The translations under genes and the position numbers were made by a program. DNA of 64,000 nt. Origin: Conchocele bisecta. Its lineage: Eukaryota > Mollusca > Bivalvia > Lucinida > Thyasiridae. How positions within the stretch are numbered: the first letter of the stretch is position 1; each line of letters begins with the position of its first letter. The notes under the pieces were generated by a model, which made no database searches, was not told where the DNA came from, and saw nothing but the letters and a program-made list of their open reading frames with translations. The stretch lies in the NCBI GenBank assembly GCA_029237695.1, contig CM055269.1, forward strand, positions 28,678,956-28,742,955, read 5' to 3'. Shown piece after piece: positions 11,227 to 22,967 of this stretch.

Positions 11227-11466
11227 GGGCCATTTCACTAAGCTTTGTACAATTAAAATGTTTGTATGTGCAGATTTAGGATCGTCTGGAAATTTCAATT
11301 GATGGATTTACATTTATTGAGCATAGGCTGCATATGCAGCCTATGCTCAATAAATGTAAATTCACTATTGTTTACAAGAACATATTGTTAATGTGAAATT
11401 ACACACTATCAGAATTTTTCATTTACAAACATTTTAGTCGTATGTTTTGTGAGACGGCCAGCCCCC
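11227..11466. mobile_element. MITE family A, complete
   Basis: Termini GGGCCATTTCACTAAGC and GTTTTGTGAGACGGCC with a perfect central hairpin at about 11310-11360. Confidence 0.88.
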
Positions 11467-12570
11467 TGCTCTGTTGCCAGGTGCATGTGGTACATGTATA
11501 TGTATGTGTACATGTATGTGTGAGAAAAGTTAGCACTTGGCAACTTCAATTTAAACCCAGACCAACCTACATGTGCATGGCCTGAACAAATATTTTCATC
11601 GCCAGATTATAAAGTATGATCATAGTACAAAGTGATACTGCTTCACTTTACATAAATTAGGTCATATTCTGACAAATTCAGTTGTATTTGTGCCCTTGTC
11701 TGACAAAAGAGACCTCATGGCATTTGCAACAGCGCAGCCTCCGTCTTAGCTGCAATAATTTGCCTCCGATATGTTATCTACGGCTACAATTTGACTCATT
11801 CAAAAAATGTGAGCAACCGAAGTGCATTCCCAAACCTGTTGTATGTAGGTCAAACTTTAGTAAACTGTATATTTTATACAGTTAAACAAATAATTTTTGA
11901 TGTAGAACTAGTAAATTGCCAAAAATAATAGAACAGGGAAATCATTTTCCCATGGAAGCTATCTTTTCTCTTGTTGTTGTTCAACATAGCGAAATGAAGC
12001 TTTCAAATATACATGTAAATGTCAGATAAGCACCTTGACACCGTAAAATAACCAATTTCTTGTATGTTCTTTATTAATAATTTATTGCTACATCTTTGAC
12101 AGTTTTATATCGCTAACATATCAAAGACGCCGGATAACTGATTGCAAAAATCACTCTTCCATGTGTTACATTAAAGAGATGGGGTTAAATTGCTACCCTC
12201 GCGAGAGGTATGGAGCTGGGTAGCAATTTGGTTTCTACCTCCGTCTGTGTGTATTGCACAACCTGATCAATGCATATGATGATGGTCATTCAGTCTTTGA
12301 CGTACTTTTGCTTATTTCAGCGCAAAATAGCCCTCGACCTATGTAAGCTGGTCAACAGGGTATATATACTTGTTCATTTCATAAGGTCCATTTTGTCAGC
12401 TGACAGCATTTGATTCAGAGCTCCAGATTTGCGTATTAAATATACACGTATCTCTTATTATGCATTAGACCGCTACACACAACAATTGTCATCTGCTGTT
12501 GCTTTTATATCTTAACTAATTATTGTTTAATATATGTATATTAATGTTTTAATATATTGCATGTAATTGC
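11467..12570. other. No gene recognised
   Basis: AT-rich sequence with a TGTACATGTA-rich patch near 11490-11520, a decayed C-element start near 12470-12510, and an AGAGCTCC fragment near 12417. No splice-bounded open frame or known repeat covers the rest. Confidence 0.6.
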
Positions 12571-12786
12571 TTAACCCTTACTATGCTGAATTAAATTTTG
12601 TCGTCTGCTGGAAATGTTTTATTTTCAATATTTCCCGATAAAAACCTGTTTTGGCAGCGCATGAGAATCGTCTCCAGTGGAGACGATTCTCATGTGCTGT
12701 CAAAATGTTGTGTTTTTTTGTTAAGAATTAAGACAAAAGTGAAAAACGGCAGACGACAATTTTCGTCTCCCGCGTAGTGAGGATTA
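12571..12786. mobile_element. MITE family C, complete, TTAA-flanked
   Basis: Family C runs TTAACCCTYA... to ...TAAGGGTTAA with subterminal GTCGTCTGCTG and CAGCAGACGAC and a central hairpin (here AGAATCGTCTCCAGTGGAGACGATTCT). The ends CCCTTA/TAAGGG plus TTAA at both sides are the hallmark of piggyBac-type non-autonomous elements. It ends in GAGGATTAA. Confidence 0.88.
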
Positions 12787-13172
12787 AGTATAGGCTGGAT
12801 GTGAAACATTGAATGCCCTGTTCAGTCTGAAGCTGACTGGATCTACACTGATTACAAATGCAGTAAACCCAGTTTTGTCAGATAATGATTCATGATCATC
12901 ATTCATAATTCTCGTCCATATCATAGGACACCGTATGCTATTCTTCTTTATGCAGTGCATATATTCAAGTCTATAATAAATATACCACATGTACGCCAAT
13001 ACTATTGTATAATACACTATCCGTGTCTAATCTGGAGGGAAATCCCCAACTTGATTGTCTATAGAACTATACCACAGCCAGGTCACATGTACATTTATTG
13101 TTGTATACAGCATAATTGTGTTACATTGTATACTGGTATAAACTAGGGAGAGAATCCCCATCTTGATTGTCT

Positions 13173-13536
13173 ATTATAGGAATGAATGGCCTTTTTGTGG
13201 AATTTATCGGGGTATAAACTTGGAAAAGTCGCGGGAATACTGGACGAAGGCCGGAAGGCCTCGTCCAGTATTCCCGCGACTTTTCCAGGTTTATATCCCC
13301 GATAAATTCCACAAAAAGGCCATTCATTTCTTATAATTCCAGCATTTGAAATAAATTCATCAAGAAAATGTGTTTATTTTCCGTTTTCTTAAGAATTATT
13401 TTAAATGCGCCTCACAGTTACGGAAAGTAGTTCGGCATGGGAGTTTACTGGGATATAAATTTTGGACAGAGACTTGCTACGGACCAATCAAATGTTAGGG
13501 AATTGTGTAAATATTTTTGTGCTGGAATTATAGTAC
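13173..13536. mobile_element. Foldback element family E, reverse orientation
   Basis: The large GC-rich foldback comes first (arms 13180-13325), then CTTAAGAATTATTTT and CCAATCAAATGTTAGGG, the reverse order of the copies at 9410 and 14308. Confidence 0.88.
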
Positions 13537-13559
13537 AATACAAGAATCTACGGAGCCCC

Positions 13560-13795
13560 ACAGGGGACATGGAATTTTTTTTATTAATTCGTTCCCACGA
13601 AATAACAATTTGTTCCTTCAATTTAAGGATTCGTTCCCACGATATAACAATTTGTTCCCTCGAATTAACAATTTGTTGCCAGGAAATGACAATTTGTTCC
13701 CTCAATTTAACAATTCGTTCCGTCGAATCAACCAATCGTTCCCACGATATAACAATTTGTTGCCTCGAATTAACAATTCGTTCCCGCACGGGTCA
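13560..13795. repeat. 22-bp minisatellite, opposite orientation to 6575-6765
   Basis: About ten degenerate units of TCGTTCCCACGATATAACAA and TTGTTCCCTCGAATTAACAA type. It is flanked by CGGAGCCCCACAGGGG, echoing the GGGGCTCCATAG that borders the first array. Confidence 0.75.
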
Positions 13796-14092
13796 AAATA
13801 TCTAGATGTTCATGTTTTCACAGGTGGCCCAATTGTCATTTGACACTGCAATTACATGTCTGTTGCCTTGTATTAAACTACATGGGATTGAAATTCCCCG
13901 CATTCTACCATTAGATCCATCTGGTCCCACTAGACTACATGTAGTATAGATAGTACTTATATTGTAATAGATAGTATAGTCAAATAAAATGGATCCGTCT
14001 AATGGCAGATTTGGGGTGGGGCATGCTGGAGATGGGGGTGGGGGATGTGGTGTTGAGTTTAGTCGGCTGTGATTAAACTGTATACCAGGACC

Positions 14093-14205
14093 CAGGTTGC
14101 TCAAAGCTTCTGTTAGCTTAACGGACTGTTAAATCCTTAGCATTGCTAAGGATTTAACAGTCTGTTAAGCTAACAGAGGTTTTCAGCAACTGGGCCCAGG
14201 CAGTT
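14093..14205. mobile_element. Hairpin MITE family T
   Basis: Arms CAGGTTGCTCAAAGC and AGCAACTGGGCCC enclose the near-perfect hairpin CTGTTAAATCCTTAGCATTG and its complement. A second copy is at 57350-57467. Confidence 0.8.
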
Positions 14206-14307
14206 TGAACTATGGACAGGCTGCAATACAATCCCCCTGTTATTTTGACTGAATTATTCTGATGAGAGCACATCCTTGTAACAGCAACAACATTTTTCTT
14301 TAAAAAA

Positions 14308-14668
14308 TAAATAATTCCAGCACAAAAATATTTACACAATTCCCTAACATTTGATTGGCCCGTAGCAAGTCTCTGTCCAAAGTTTATATTCCAGTAAACT
14401 CCCAGGCCGAACTACTTTCCGTAATCGTGAGGCGCAGTTAAAATAATTCTTAAGAAAACGGAAAATAAACACATTATCTTGATGAATTTATTTCAAATGC
14501 TGGAATTATAAGGAATGAATGGCCTTTTTGTGGAATTTATCGGGGATATAAACTTGGAAAAGTCGCGGGAATACTGGACGAGGCCTTCCGGTCTTCGTCC
14601 AGTATTCCCGCGACTTTTCCAAGTTTATACCCCGATAAATTCCACAAAAAGGCCATTCATTCCTATAT
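14308..14668. mobile_element. Foldback element family E
   Basis: Same order as 9410-9765, with arms 14510-14575 and 14598-14665. The loop differs by a short inversion-like GGCCTTCCGGTCTTCG. Confidence 0.88.
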
Positions 14669-14682
14669 TAAAAACAATGATA

Positions 14683-15197
14683 CAATGCCCACTCAGTAGG
14701 CACAACATGTTCTGTATAGGAATTAATAAGTGTATAATTGTGTGACTATTCCACCAGTTCTAAACAATACAAGTGGCCGCTATACACCATTACCCCACAC
14801 ATTGATTGGCAATATTATACATTTTATATCAGACGTAAATTTCCACACTGATATCAGGGGCGATGACCGTGTTTCCTTAAAATGTTAACGGACACTACTA
14901 TTTATTCTCTGTATTTATTTTTTGATGTGCAATGATCATACTTTATAATTATTTTTTTCAGGTGACGCATTTAATTAGTATAAATAATTAAAAAAATATC
15001 ATGCCTCATTTGCATATGAAAATAGCCTGATACCACCGCGAGTTACTATCAGTAAAATAATTATTACTAAATGATTATATCTGTATAGCGGGCACTTGTA
15101 ATTTTTAGAACTGGTGGAATAGTGACACAATTATCCACTTATATTTAATTCCTATAAAGAACATTTTGAGCCTAATGAGTGGGCATGTACCTTTAAT
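14683..15197. mobile_element. Repeat family F, near full length
   Basis: Inverted outer ends TGCCCACTCAGTAGGCACAA and TGAGTGGGCATGTACC, with internal TTTCCTTAAAATGTTAACGG, TTTGCATATGAAAATAGCC and GTATAGCGGGCACTTG. About 515 bp, no coding potential. Confidence 0.8.
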
Positions 15198-15298
15198 ATA
15201 TGTATTGTGTACTGGACAAAATCTTCTAGTTCACAAGTAATATACTATACGGCAGTGTGGTTGAGATAATGATGAAGGACCTATGGTCAAGCCAGTTA

Positions 15299-15489
15299 TT
15301 AACCCTCGCTACGCGGGAGACGAAAATTGTCGTCTGCTGTTTTTCATTTTTGCCTTAATTCTTAACAAAAAAAAACTGTTTTGACAGCACATGAGAATCG
15401 TCTCCAGTGGAGACGATTCTCATGCGCTGCCAAAACAGGTTTTTATTTCCAGCAGACAACAAAATTTAATTCAGCGTAGTAAGGGTTAA
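15299..15489. mobile_element. MITE family C, TTAA-flanked
   Basis: TTAACCCTCGCTACGCG to AGTAAGGGTTAA with the hairpin AGAATCGTCTCCAGTGGAGACGATTCT at about 15390. Confidence 0.88.
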
Positions 15490-15967
15490 TTAGTGCATGA
15501 TTACGTTAAACAGCTTACAGCCAGTGTATTGTATATTGTGATCACGCTGCATATTGTAGGCACATTGTGATCTATGCCTGTGCTGGTAATTATACCCCAA
15601 GATGCACATTTTAACGTGTGTGTATGGCTCATTCATATTTGATGTATACCATATATGTTACGTATTATAGGCTTACCAATTAGTAATGTGCCTTTAGTAG
15701 TGTATGCATGTACAATATACGTGTCATTGTTGTCACATTGCAACATCCATGGTCTACAGAGTCCTTAATCTCTTAAAACTAGAGTTCCACATGCCAGGTT
15801 ATATTACACAGAGGCATATTTTTTTCATCCGTTCTTTAGATATGACATTGTTCGTGCAAAATAAACATTTATTCACTATTACTCGTCGACGTATTAATTG
15901 GTATTATTATACTTTTATATCAACCATGGTTTTCCACACTGATATCATCGGCGACAAGCATGTTTCC

Positions 15968-17247
15968 TTAACTCTTTGCATGCTAGCGGCGAAAATATCC
16001 GCCAAACAAATTAGGACTACAGGGATCCTCTAGATTAGCGGACAAAAATGCCTGTTTTTTTTATGATATTTTTCTTAAAATAGTAGCTACGGGCATAATA
16101 TGTTCACAGAACAATCGTCGGTTCTTGCTTTCTCAACGCATGCAAACTATTTAGCAAACTGTGCCATCTTTCTCACTTAAAATTGGGTCAGATCATCAGT
16201 CGTAAGATTGCCCCAAAATTAACATCGACAATCAATTATCCGGACAAATGTATAACCGTCTTATAACTTGTATTCTCACCTTAATATCATAATTTTATTG
16301 CCTGAAAACCAGTATAAACAGCATTGTGTTGTTTTGCAGAAACAACAATCACCATTCGCTTCTTGGAAAACATCGTATTTACCGGTATACAATTTATTGT
16401 ATTTATAGAACAACTCTGCAATGACGTAATGGGCGCACTCAATTGAGCTCTTCATAATTTGGTGGAAAATCCGCGGTAATGATCGTTTCGTACACTGGTG
16501 TTTTCGCACCTGTCGATTTTACCCACGAATTAATATGGGTGCGAAATGGTGTGTAATGGCTTGGGTCCGAAATGGCTTGGGGCGATTTGGCCTTGAAACA
16601 ATTATTATTTGTTTTTGAATAAATAGCTCTTCGTTCTTTTTCTATCATGATACATTTTCGCATTCCTTCCTATCTGCTCTGTATTGTACATTGTGTATTA
16701 AACAGTCTGAACATTATATTGGGAGGAATGCATCGTATCGTCTGCAGCATACTTCACACAACAGAGTATTGAAAAACTCTATAGGGGCCTCAAATTATGC
16801 GCTTGCGCAGTGACAGATACAAGCCCCCGCGCGACGTGTGACGTTGTAAACAACTTGTGGACATAGTTGGGGGAATGTTTTCAGCAAATTTTACTAAAAT
16901 GTTTACCTTGGCGATATATTATTCACACTGGCATGGAAACAGCAAGCACCTGAGTGACTTAGATGTGTTCATTGCAAAATCGGATCAAATGAATGCGTTT
17001 AATTAACAACTATTTTGATTTGTCCGATAAATTGATTGCCCGGATAATTGGTAGGACCCCTGTATATGTTTTATTTCTCTCTGTAAATATGTCTTGGAAT
17101 TTCATTAAAATTGAGTCCCGAGGACTGAGAATTCCAAGACATATTCATGATATTTACAAGGAGAAATAAAAGAAAATATGATGAATTTTTGTCCGCTAGT
17201 TTTGAACTATTTATAGCCCACAAGTTTCCCAGCATGCAAAGAGTTAA
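15968..17247. mobile_element. MITE family H interrupted by a pogo-like element
   Basis: The outer element runs TTAACTCTTTGCATGCTAGC to GCATGCAAAGAGTTAA, inverted and TTAA-flanked. Its uninterrupted relative at 54633-54876 shows that 16020-17062 is a later insertion. Confidence 0.88.
16020..17062. mobile_element. Non-autonomous pogo/Tigger-like element (1043 bp)
   Basis: Left end CAGGGATCCTCTAGATTAGC and right end ATTGGTAGGACCCCTG are imperfect inverted repeats, flanked by TA on both sides. Subterminal GCGGACAAAA and TTTGTCCGATAA are shared with 56060-56702. No transposase frame remains. Confidence 0.8.
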
Positions 17248-17377
17248 AGGTACATGCCCACTCTGTAGGCATCTGAGACATTTTCTGGCAAAATAAACAT
17301 TCATTCACCATTACCCTACGTATTGATTGGCATTATTTTACATTTTATATCAGATGTAAATGTCCATACTGATACAT
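17244..17377. mobile_element. Repeat family F, left half
   Basis: GTACATGCCCACTCTGTAGG to CATACTGATAC; truncated where a C element begins. Confidence 0.7.
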
Positions 17378-17379
17378 AA

Positions 17380-17601
17380 CAATTGTCGTCTGCTGTTGCT
17401 TTTATATCTTGCCTTATTTCTCAATAAAAACATGGTTTGACAGCACTTCAGAATCATTGATGGAAATGATTCTGAAGTGCTGTCAAAGCATGTTGTAAAT
17501 TATTCTAAAGTGCTGTCAAAGCATGTTTTTGATGATAAAATGGAAAATAGAAAATAAACAGCAGACAACAACAAAATTAAGATAGCGGTCTAAGGGTTAA
17601 T
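17380..17601. mobile_element. MITE family C
   Basis: Starts CAATTGTCGTCTGCTG and ends GCGGTCTAAGGGTTAA. The hairpin arm TTCTGAAGTGCTGTCAAAGC is followed by an extra partial arm, so one arm is duplicated. Confidence 0.82.
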
Positions 17602-17705
17602 AGCTAGACAAGTATGCTTAGCAATTTTGGTGAAATCGACTATAGTGGTTATATTGGTCACAGTAGCAAATGTCGTGTTTACGTTTTTCATCATACCTAT
17701 ACAAA

Positions 17706-18854
17706 TCACAGGTTGAAGTAATCGACCGAGGTCTATAAATACATTAAATATGCCTAAAAGCATCAATAAATGAAGAAAAAAATAAGCTAAACAATTTTTT
17801 TTACTCCCTCCATATATACTCCATGGAGTACAGTAGAAACTCCGAATACCGGACAGCCTCCGGACCGGACAAAAAGTCCGGTTTAGAGAGGTTTCCGGTT
17901 TTTAGAGGTTTTTCACTAACCGGAACAATGAAAAATACGCTGACTGAACTGGGCCTACGCTGGTCACCTGATCAGTCTGCGTGGCCTATGTGCCGATAAT
18001 ACGGTGTGTAAATTGGTTTGTCACTAAACGTGTACTCCAATTAGCGAAGACTAATCGGCAATTTTCAATGATTATTTGACTTCATAATTACCTTACATAT
18101 ACCTGCCGTCGTCAATTACAGCCGCATCAATCGATTTAAGTCTTCAATGGAAAATAGCGGCATGTTTTTCGCTATTTAATTCAAGACCAAACACGGCCCG
18201 ATTTGTAAATGTAAATATCGAGTATCCATCTTTGTTTTGACGAAAGTCTGGAGAAACAATTGTTTTCATTGGTCGGTTTTCCAATATCACGCGTCGATCA
18301 CATGCTCGGAAATATTTGTAGGTTGTAAGACACTAAATTGCAATGAGTGTGCACTACGCAACCAGTTACGGCGTAACATCCTTTTAAAAATAAACAGCCC
18401 CGACCATGTGACTTGACTTGTGAACCGTGTCAAATGCGTAACGTCTCTCTTATCACACCTGTCTGACAGGAAATCCAACACGACCATTGTGTGAAATTTA
18501 TCCCCTGCCGCGGGTGCTTGGCGATTTTAGCAATTCTGATCCGTCCGGTATTCACAGGTAAAATTATGCTGAAAAATCTTCTTTTTTTTTTGAAAATAGT
18601 CCGGTTTCCGGAATTCAGAGGATCCGCTATTCAGAGGTTTTTAGTACATTGAATAAAGAAGGAATTAAATCGGGGACTGAAAATTGTCCGGTTTCGGGAG
18701 GATTCTAGTATTTAGAGGGTCCGGTATTCGGAGTTTCTACTGTATATGGAGGGAGTAAAAAAAAATTGTTAGCTTATTTTTTTTCTTCATTTATTGATGC
18801 TTTTAGGCATATTTAATGTATTTATAGACCTCGGTCCGTTACTTCAACCTGTGA
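17706..18854. mobile_element. Palindromic element with a pogo-like element at its centre
   Basis: Left arm 17706-17828 (CACAGGTTGAAGTAATCGAC ... ACTCCCTCCATATA) and right arm 18745-18854 (TATGGAGGGAGT ... GTTACTTCAACCTGTG) are inverted copies for about 110 bp. The hairpin loop was opened by the insertion at 17831-18742. Confidence 0.88.
17831..18742. mobile_element. Non-autonomous pogo-like element (912 bp)
   Basis: Inverted ends CAGTAGAAACTCCGAATACC and GGTATTCGGAGTTTCTACTG, flanked by TA. Subterminal CCGGAC/GTCCGG boxes repeat inward. No long reading frame. Confidence 0.85.
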
Positions 18855-19165
18855 TACAAATCTGTGTGCAATCTGCCTGCTTTTAAATATCCTGGTACGA
18901 CGTGTATCCCCATTGTATTGAGGAAGTATCCTTCTTGAGGAAGCACTAGTATATACTAGTAATCAGGTCAGCTTGATGGTGCTTATTATCAACAATACAA
19001 CTCTTGAGAAGGCATTGAGATGCAACTTATTCTTTTTAGCTTCCTCATGTAGATGACATTTGTATATGGTATCGTAATGAAATGGTGTTTATTAAGCTTT
19101 TCCCAATGTGTTGTGATTTGTCAACAGAAATATGTTTAGGAAGCACATTGTATGCCAGGTACCTC

Positions 19166-19475
19166 ATGGATTATCTCCCCCTTTTTGACTTAGAATTTGG
19201 CCTTGTAACTCGTAAAGCCTTTAAACCGTACTAGCTACAGACCTGAAACTTAGTATATAGCTTCCTTTTGATGAATAGATGCGCAAAGTTTATTTTGATT
19301 TTTTATTCGACCCCCAGGTCATGGATTATCTCCCCCTTTTCGACTTAGAATTTGGCAATTTGGCCTTGTAACCAGTAAAACTTTTAAACCGTACTAGCCA
19401 CAGACCTGAAACTTGGTATGTAGCTTCCTTAGGATGAGTAGATGTGCAAAGTTTATTTTTATTTTTGATTCGACC
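19166..19475. repeat. About 155-bp tandem duplication
   Basis: Two adjacent copies share ATTATCTCCCCCTTTT, GACTTAGAATTTGGC, TTTAAACCGTACTAGC and CAGACCTGAAACTT. A third, partial copy begins after the J element at 19966. Confidence 0.8.
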
Positions 19476-19481
19476 ACTGGG

Positions 19482-19953
19482 GCCCCGTGCAGGCACCGGG
19501 GCGGGATCAACTGATCCTGAGAATAGTGCTGCAGTAGCCATTGCTTGTCGTAAAAGGCGACTAAACTGGCTTAACGATTGGGTTCATACTTTCCGGAACC
19601 CACTATACCGGATTTGGCCCTCATGTACATTTTTGGCTTTCTTGTATGTGAGAGTTGAGTCAGGCTATGCCCCATATATAAAAGTAAGATTAGCGATAAT
19701 CCTATTACTTTTAGGGGATGGGATAAATGATGCTGGTGTGGCGAGGGCCTGGCACCAGATCAGGTTGTTCTAATTTCAGGACTGAATATATATTTTGATT
19801 GTAAATATTGAGTTCTGAAGTTGGGATTTACCCCCCTCGGACAGGTGGATACGGGACACGACCCCGTTGACCCGTCTGCGTGTAGACTCCCTGAGGCTTG
19901 TACCTCTATGTCAGAAAAGCGGACGTTAAACCCTATTCACTCACTCACTCACT
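19482..19953. mobile_element. SINE-like element J with target-site duplication
   Basis: 472 bp from GCCCCGTGCAGGCACCGG to a CACTCACTCACTC tail. The 11-bp sequence CGACCACTGGG stands on both sides (19471-19481 and 19954-19964), a target-site duplication of retroposon type. The central part (CCTATTACTTTTAGGGG ... CTAATTTCAGGACTGAATAT) is shared with family K, but the ends differ. No protein is encoded. Confidence 0.85.
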
Positions 19954-20278
19954 CGACCACTGGGTCATAGATTATCTCCCCTTTGGGATTGAAATTTTGC
20001 CTTGTTTGCTATCAAAGCGATATCTGGGGCATCCGTGTTCTATGAACACATTTTCTACTTTGTTTGATGCAATAGTTGTTACTTTAAGGCTAAGTACTTG
20101 TATTTGTAGCTAGTCTTCTCGTCCATATCAAAATAGCTTTTTGGCTATTTTGTACAAACAAACAAACAACACTATAAGATAAAAGACCCAAAGACAATGG
20201 GAACCAGCGAGCAGGCAGCAGGTTGAGAGCATGCAAAGTGTAATTTAACGATGAGGTTCATCCTTACTTAAAGGTAGA

Positions 20279-20632
20279 TGCACGATTTACAGGAACATGC
20301 CCACTCAGTAGGCACAAAATGTTCTTTATAGGAATTAAATAAGTGTACAATTGTGTCACTATTCCACCTGAAAAAATAATATTTTCGACAGATTATAAAG
20401 TATGATCATTGCATGTCAAAAAATAAATAGTAATGTCCGTTACCATTTTAATGAAACACGGTTATCGACCCTGATATCGGTGTGGAAATGTACATCTGGT
20501 ATAAAATGTATAATAATGTCATTCAATATGTGGGGTAATGGTGAATAAATGGTTATTTTGCCAGAAAATGTCTCAAATGATGTCTGCTATGAAGAACATT
20601 TTGTGCCTACTGAGTGGGCATGTACCTTTAAG
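20279..20632. mobile_element. Repeat family F, internally deleted
   Basis: Outer ends CATGCCCACTCAGTAGGCAC and CTGAGTGGGCATGTACC with internal CATTTTAATGAAACACGG. Confidence 0.75.
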
Positions 20633-20639
20633 TTCCGGT

Positions 20640-21298
20640 ATCATTGGCTTGGCCCTCATGTTCATTTTGTTTGTTTTTCTTGTGTGTGCGAGTTGTTTCC
20701 ATGTATTGCAGAATTTGTAGTATTTCTGTTTATAATATTGATCAATATTGTGTGTAATGGGCGTCGTATTGTACACATACTTTCTGTATACACACATCCA
20801 ACCGCTTTGTTATATTGTATACTGTACATAATCAACATTTTGTTGTAACGCAAATTATTTGGCCATCACTTGTACGTCACCCAGCATGAGAGCTAGCAAG
20901 TTTGGGTTTCGCTTTGTCAAAGCTTTTTGTTAGATTTATCATCCAATTTTTGTATCTGTAGGACATCTTTTTATTTTGTTGTGTATCGTTATTTGAACTT
21001 AATATGCATGCAAGTTAATATGTACATCATTGATGCAGGGTGGATCTGGAGTGGGGTTCCGGGGTTGCAACCCCCCCCCCGTTCAGCCACGGAGTTTACA
21101 TAGATCACATGAATTTAAATGTCGTAAAACACAGGAAAGTGCATTTCGAACCCCCCGTTCCCCTAACTGGTGTATATATTCTTCTCAAGTGCCATAAAGC
21201 ATCCACCACTTATAGGTGACGTGAGAAAGTAGTGAGTTGCTTCCCTTTCAATTATGTAAGTAGCCCGTCCAATTGTACATTTACATGATTGGTAATGT
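20640..21298. other. No gene recognised
   Basis: AT-rich sequence. Overlapping frames on both strands near 20550-20850 have no splice context or family resemblance, and the first part translates F-element sequence. Confidence 0.5.
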
Positions 21299-21299
21299 A

Positions 21300-21580
21300 C
21301 GTCACACACACCTATCTAGTTGTGATTGGAGAAATGGGGCTTATTGGTTTTGTGACCGGTGTAGATCCAGATCAGCCTGTGCACCCGCACAGTTTGATCA
21401 GGATCTGCACTGCTCGCCATTCCGTCAATGAAACACTTGCTTCTAACAAGCAGTATAGATTGTTATTATGATACAAGAATGTGCTATTTGTTATTATGAT
21501 ACAAGAATGTGCTATTTATCAGGAGCGACACTGGTTACACATCCCATAAGCCCCATTTCTCCAGTCAAAGCCACATACAT
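21300..21580. mobile_element. Repeat family I, two facing halves
   Basis: TTGTGATTGGAGAAATGGGG at the left mirrors CCCCATTTCTCCAGTCAAAG at the right. A 29-bp block with ATGATACAAGAATGTGCTAT is tandemly doubled at 21464-21517. Confidence 0.72.
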
Positions 21581-21696
21581 TGAGGAAAATGTATGTGATA
21601 TATCAGGGTAAGTGCATGTGACCTACATTAAACACCGTGATTATTATACATACCGGTTAGTAGACTCAAATGCAGAATGTTGAGCCGAACTGGGGG

Positions 21697-21835
21697 CCAT
21701 TTCACTAAACTTTGTACGACTAAAATGTTTGTAAGTGCAAAATTATGATGGTCTGTACATTTCACATTAACAGTGTTTTCTTGTAAACAATTATTGAATT
21801 TACATTTATTGAGCATAGGCTGCATTTGCATGTAT
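21697..21835. mobile_element. MITE family A, left half only
   Basis: Begins GGGCCATTTCACTAAAC and breaks inside the hairpin at GAGCATAGGCTGCATTTGC. Confidence 0.8.
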
Positions 21836-22205
21836 GTTTAAATTATTGAATATACCCATTCTCTACACTAGTTATATATTCAGTATTTGACGATGCTTTG
21901 CCAGCCTAAATCTCAACTGTGACTCTGAATTATAATTCTAAACAATGACGGTACTATTTGTGCAGAAGAAATGCCATTACAAAATACACAACTACAGAGT
22001 ATATGCTGGCTGTTAAATTACATTCCATATGAAGTACATTTAACGGCATAATTTTGCACATTTTTGTTCTGTCTTTGTCTACTTCGGAATATATACAAAA
22101 TCAATGTATACAATACCATGTTTTGTACACCATATCTTAGAAATTAGTGGACCAATTGTATTACAATATAATGTTGTTGCATTCGTAATGCTTCCACGTC
22201 CGTCT

Positions 22206-22374
22206 TTGTTTTCCGCACTTTATGAGTAGGCACACAATGTTCTTTATAGGAATTAACCAAGTATATAATTGTGTCACTTTTTCCACCAGTTCAGTTTGCC
22301 AGAAACTGTCTCTGACAGATGATGTCTGATATAAAGATCATTTTGTGCCTACTGAGTGGGCATGTACCTTTAAG
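22206..22374. mobile_element. Repeat family F, internally deleted
   Basis: GTAGGCACACAATGTTC to CCTACTGAGTGGGCATG with TGTGTCACTTTTTCCACC between. Confidence 0.7.
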
Positions 22375-22448
22375 TACATGATGTACTGGTGATATTTGTG
22401 TTGATAACTATATGTCATGTCAGTTGGATGTACAGCCCCATATAAGCA

Positions 22449-22748
22449 CCTGGGGGCTGTTTCACTAAACTTTGTACGAGTCGACTAAAATGTTTGTAAG
22501 TGCAAAAATATGTAAATTTCACTTTAACAATGTTTTCTTGTAAACTGATTGGATTTACATTTATTGAGCATAGGCTGCATATGCAGCCTATGCTCAATAA
22601 ATGGATTTACATTTATTGAGCATAGGCTGCATATGCAGCCTATGCTCAATAACTGTAAACCCATCAATTGAAATTTCCAGACGATCCAAAATTTGCACTT
22701 ACCGTACGAACATTTTAGTCGTACAAAGTTTAATGAAACGGCCCCCAG
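22449..22748. mobile_element. MITE family A with duplicated hairpin centre
   Basis: The block from GGATTTACATTTATTGAGC through the hairpin occurs twice in tandem (about 22551-22602 and 22603-22652). Outer termini are intact. Confidence 0.88.
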
Positions 22749-22967
22749 GAAAGCATCTTAACCCTGACAAGTCATATAATTTATCTAATCTGTAGATGTT
22801 ACTTGACCATATAAGAGCACTTGCACTAGGACATGGTATTAAATTAAATGCAGAACAGAACATGTTGCATATAAAGAACATAGTGTTTAATTTCCACAAT
22901 AAAATACACATTGTTTTCCCCATGATAATAATACATGTACAAATGTAATGTGGTGGGTGGCAGGTCG

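Noticed and set aside
13437..13843. 122- and 108-residue frames with LRIRSHDITICSLELT-like repeats
   Set aside because: Translations of the 22-bp minisatellite in two frames.
16024..16033. GGATCCTCTAGA resembling a cloning-vector polylinker
   Set aside because: It is part of the inverted end CAGGGATCCTCTAG of the pogo-like element and aligns with its other end; nothing vector-like follows.
19444..19773. 109-residue frame repeated at 24539-24970
   Set aside because: It is a read-through of the J SINE-like element, seen at every J copy.
20549..20853. 99-residue hydrophobic frame
   Set aside because: It begins inside the F element and overlaps two frames on the other strand; composition is ordinary AT-rich intergenic.
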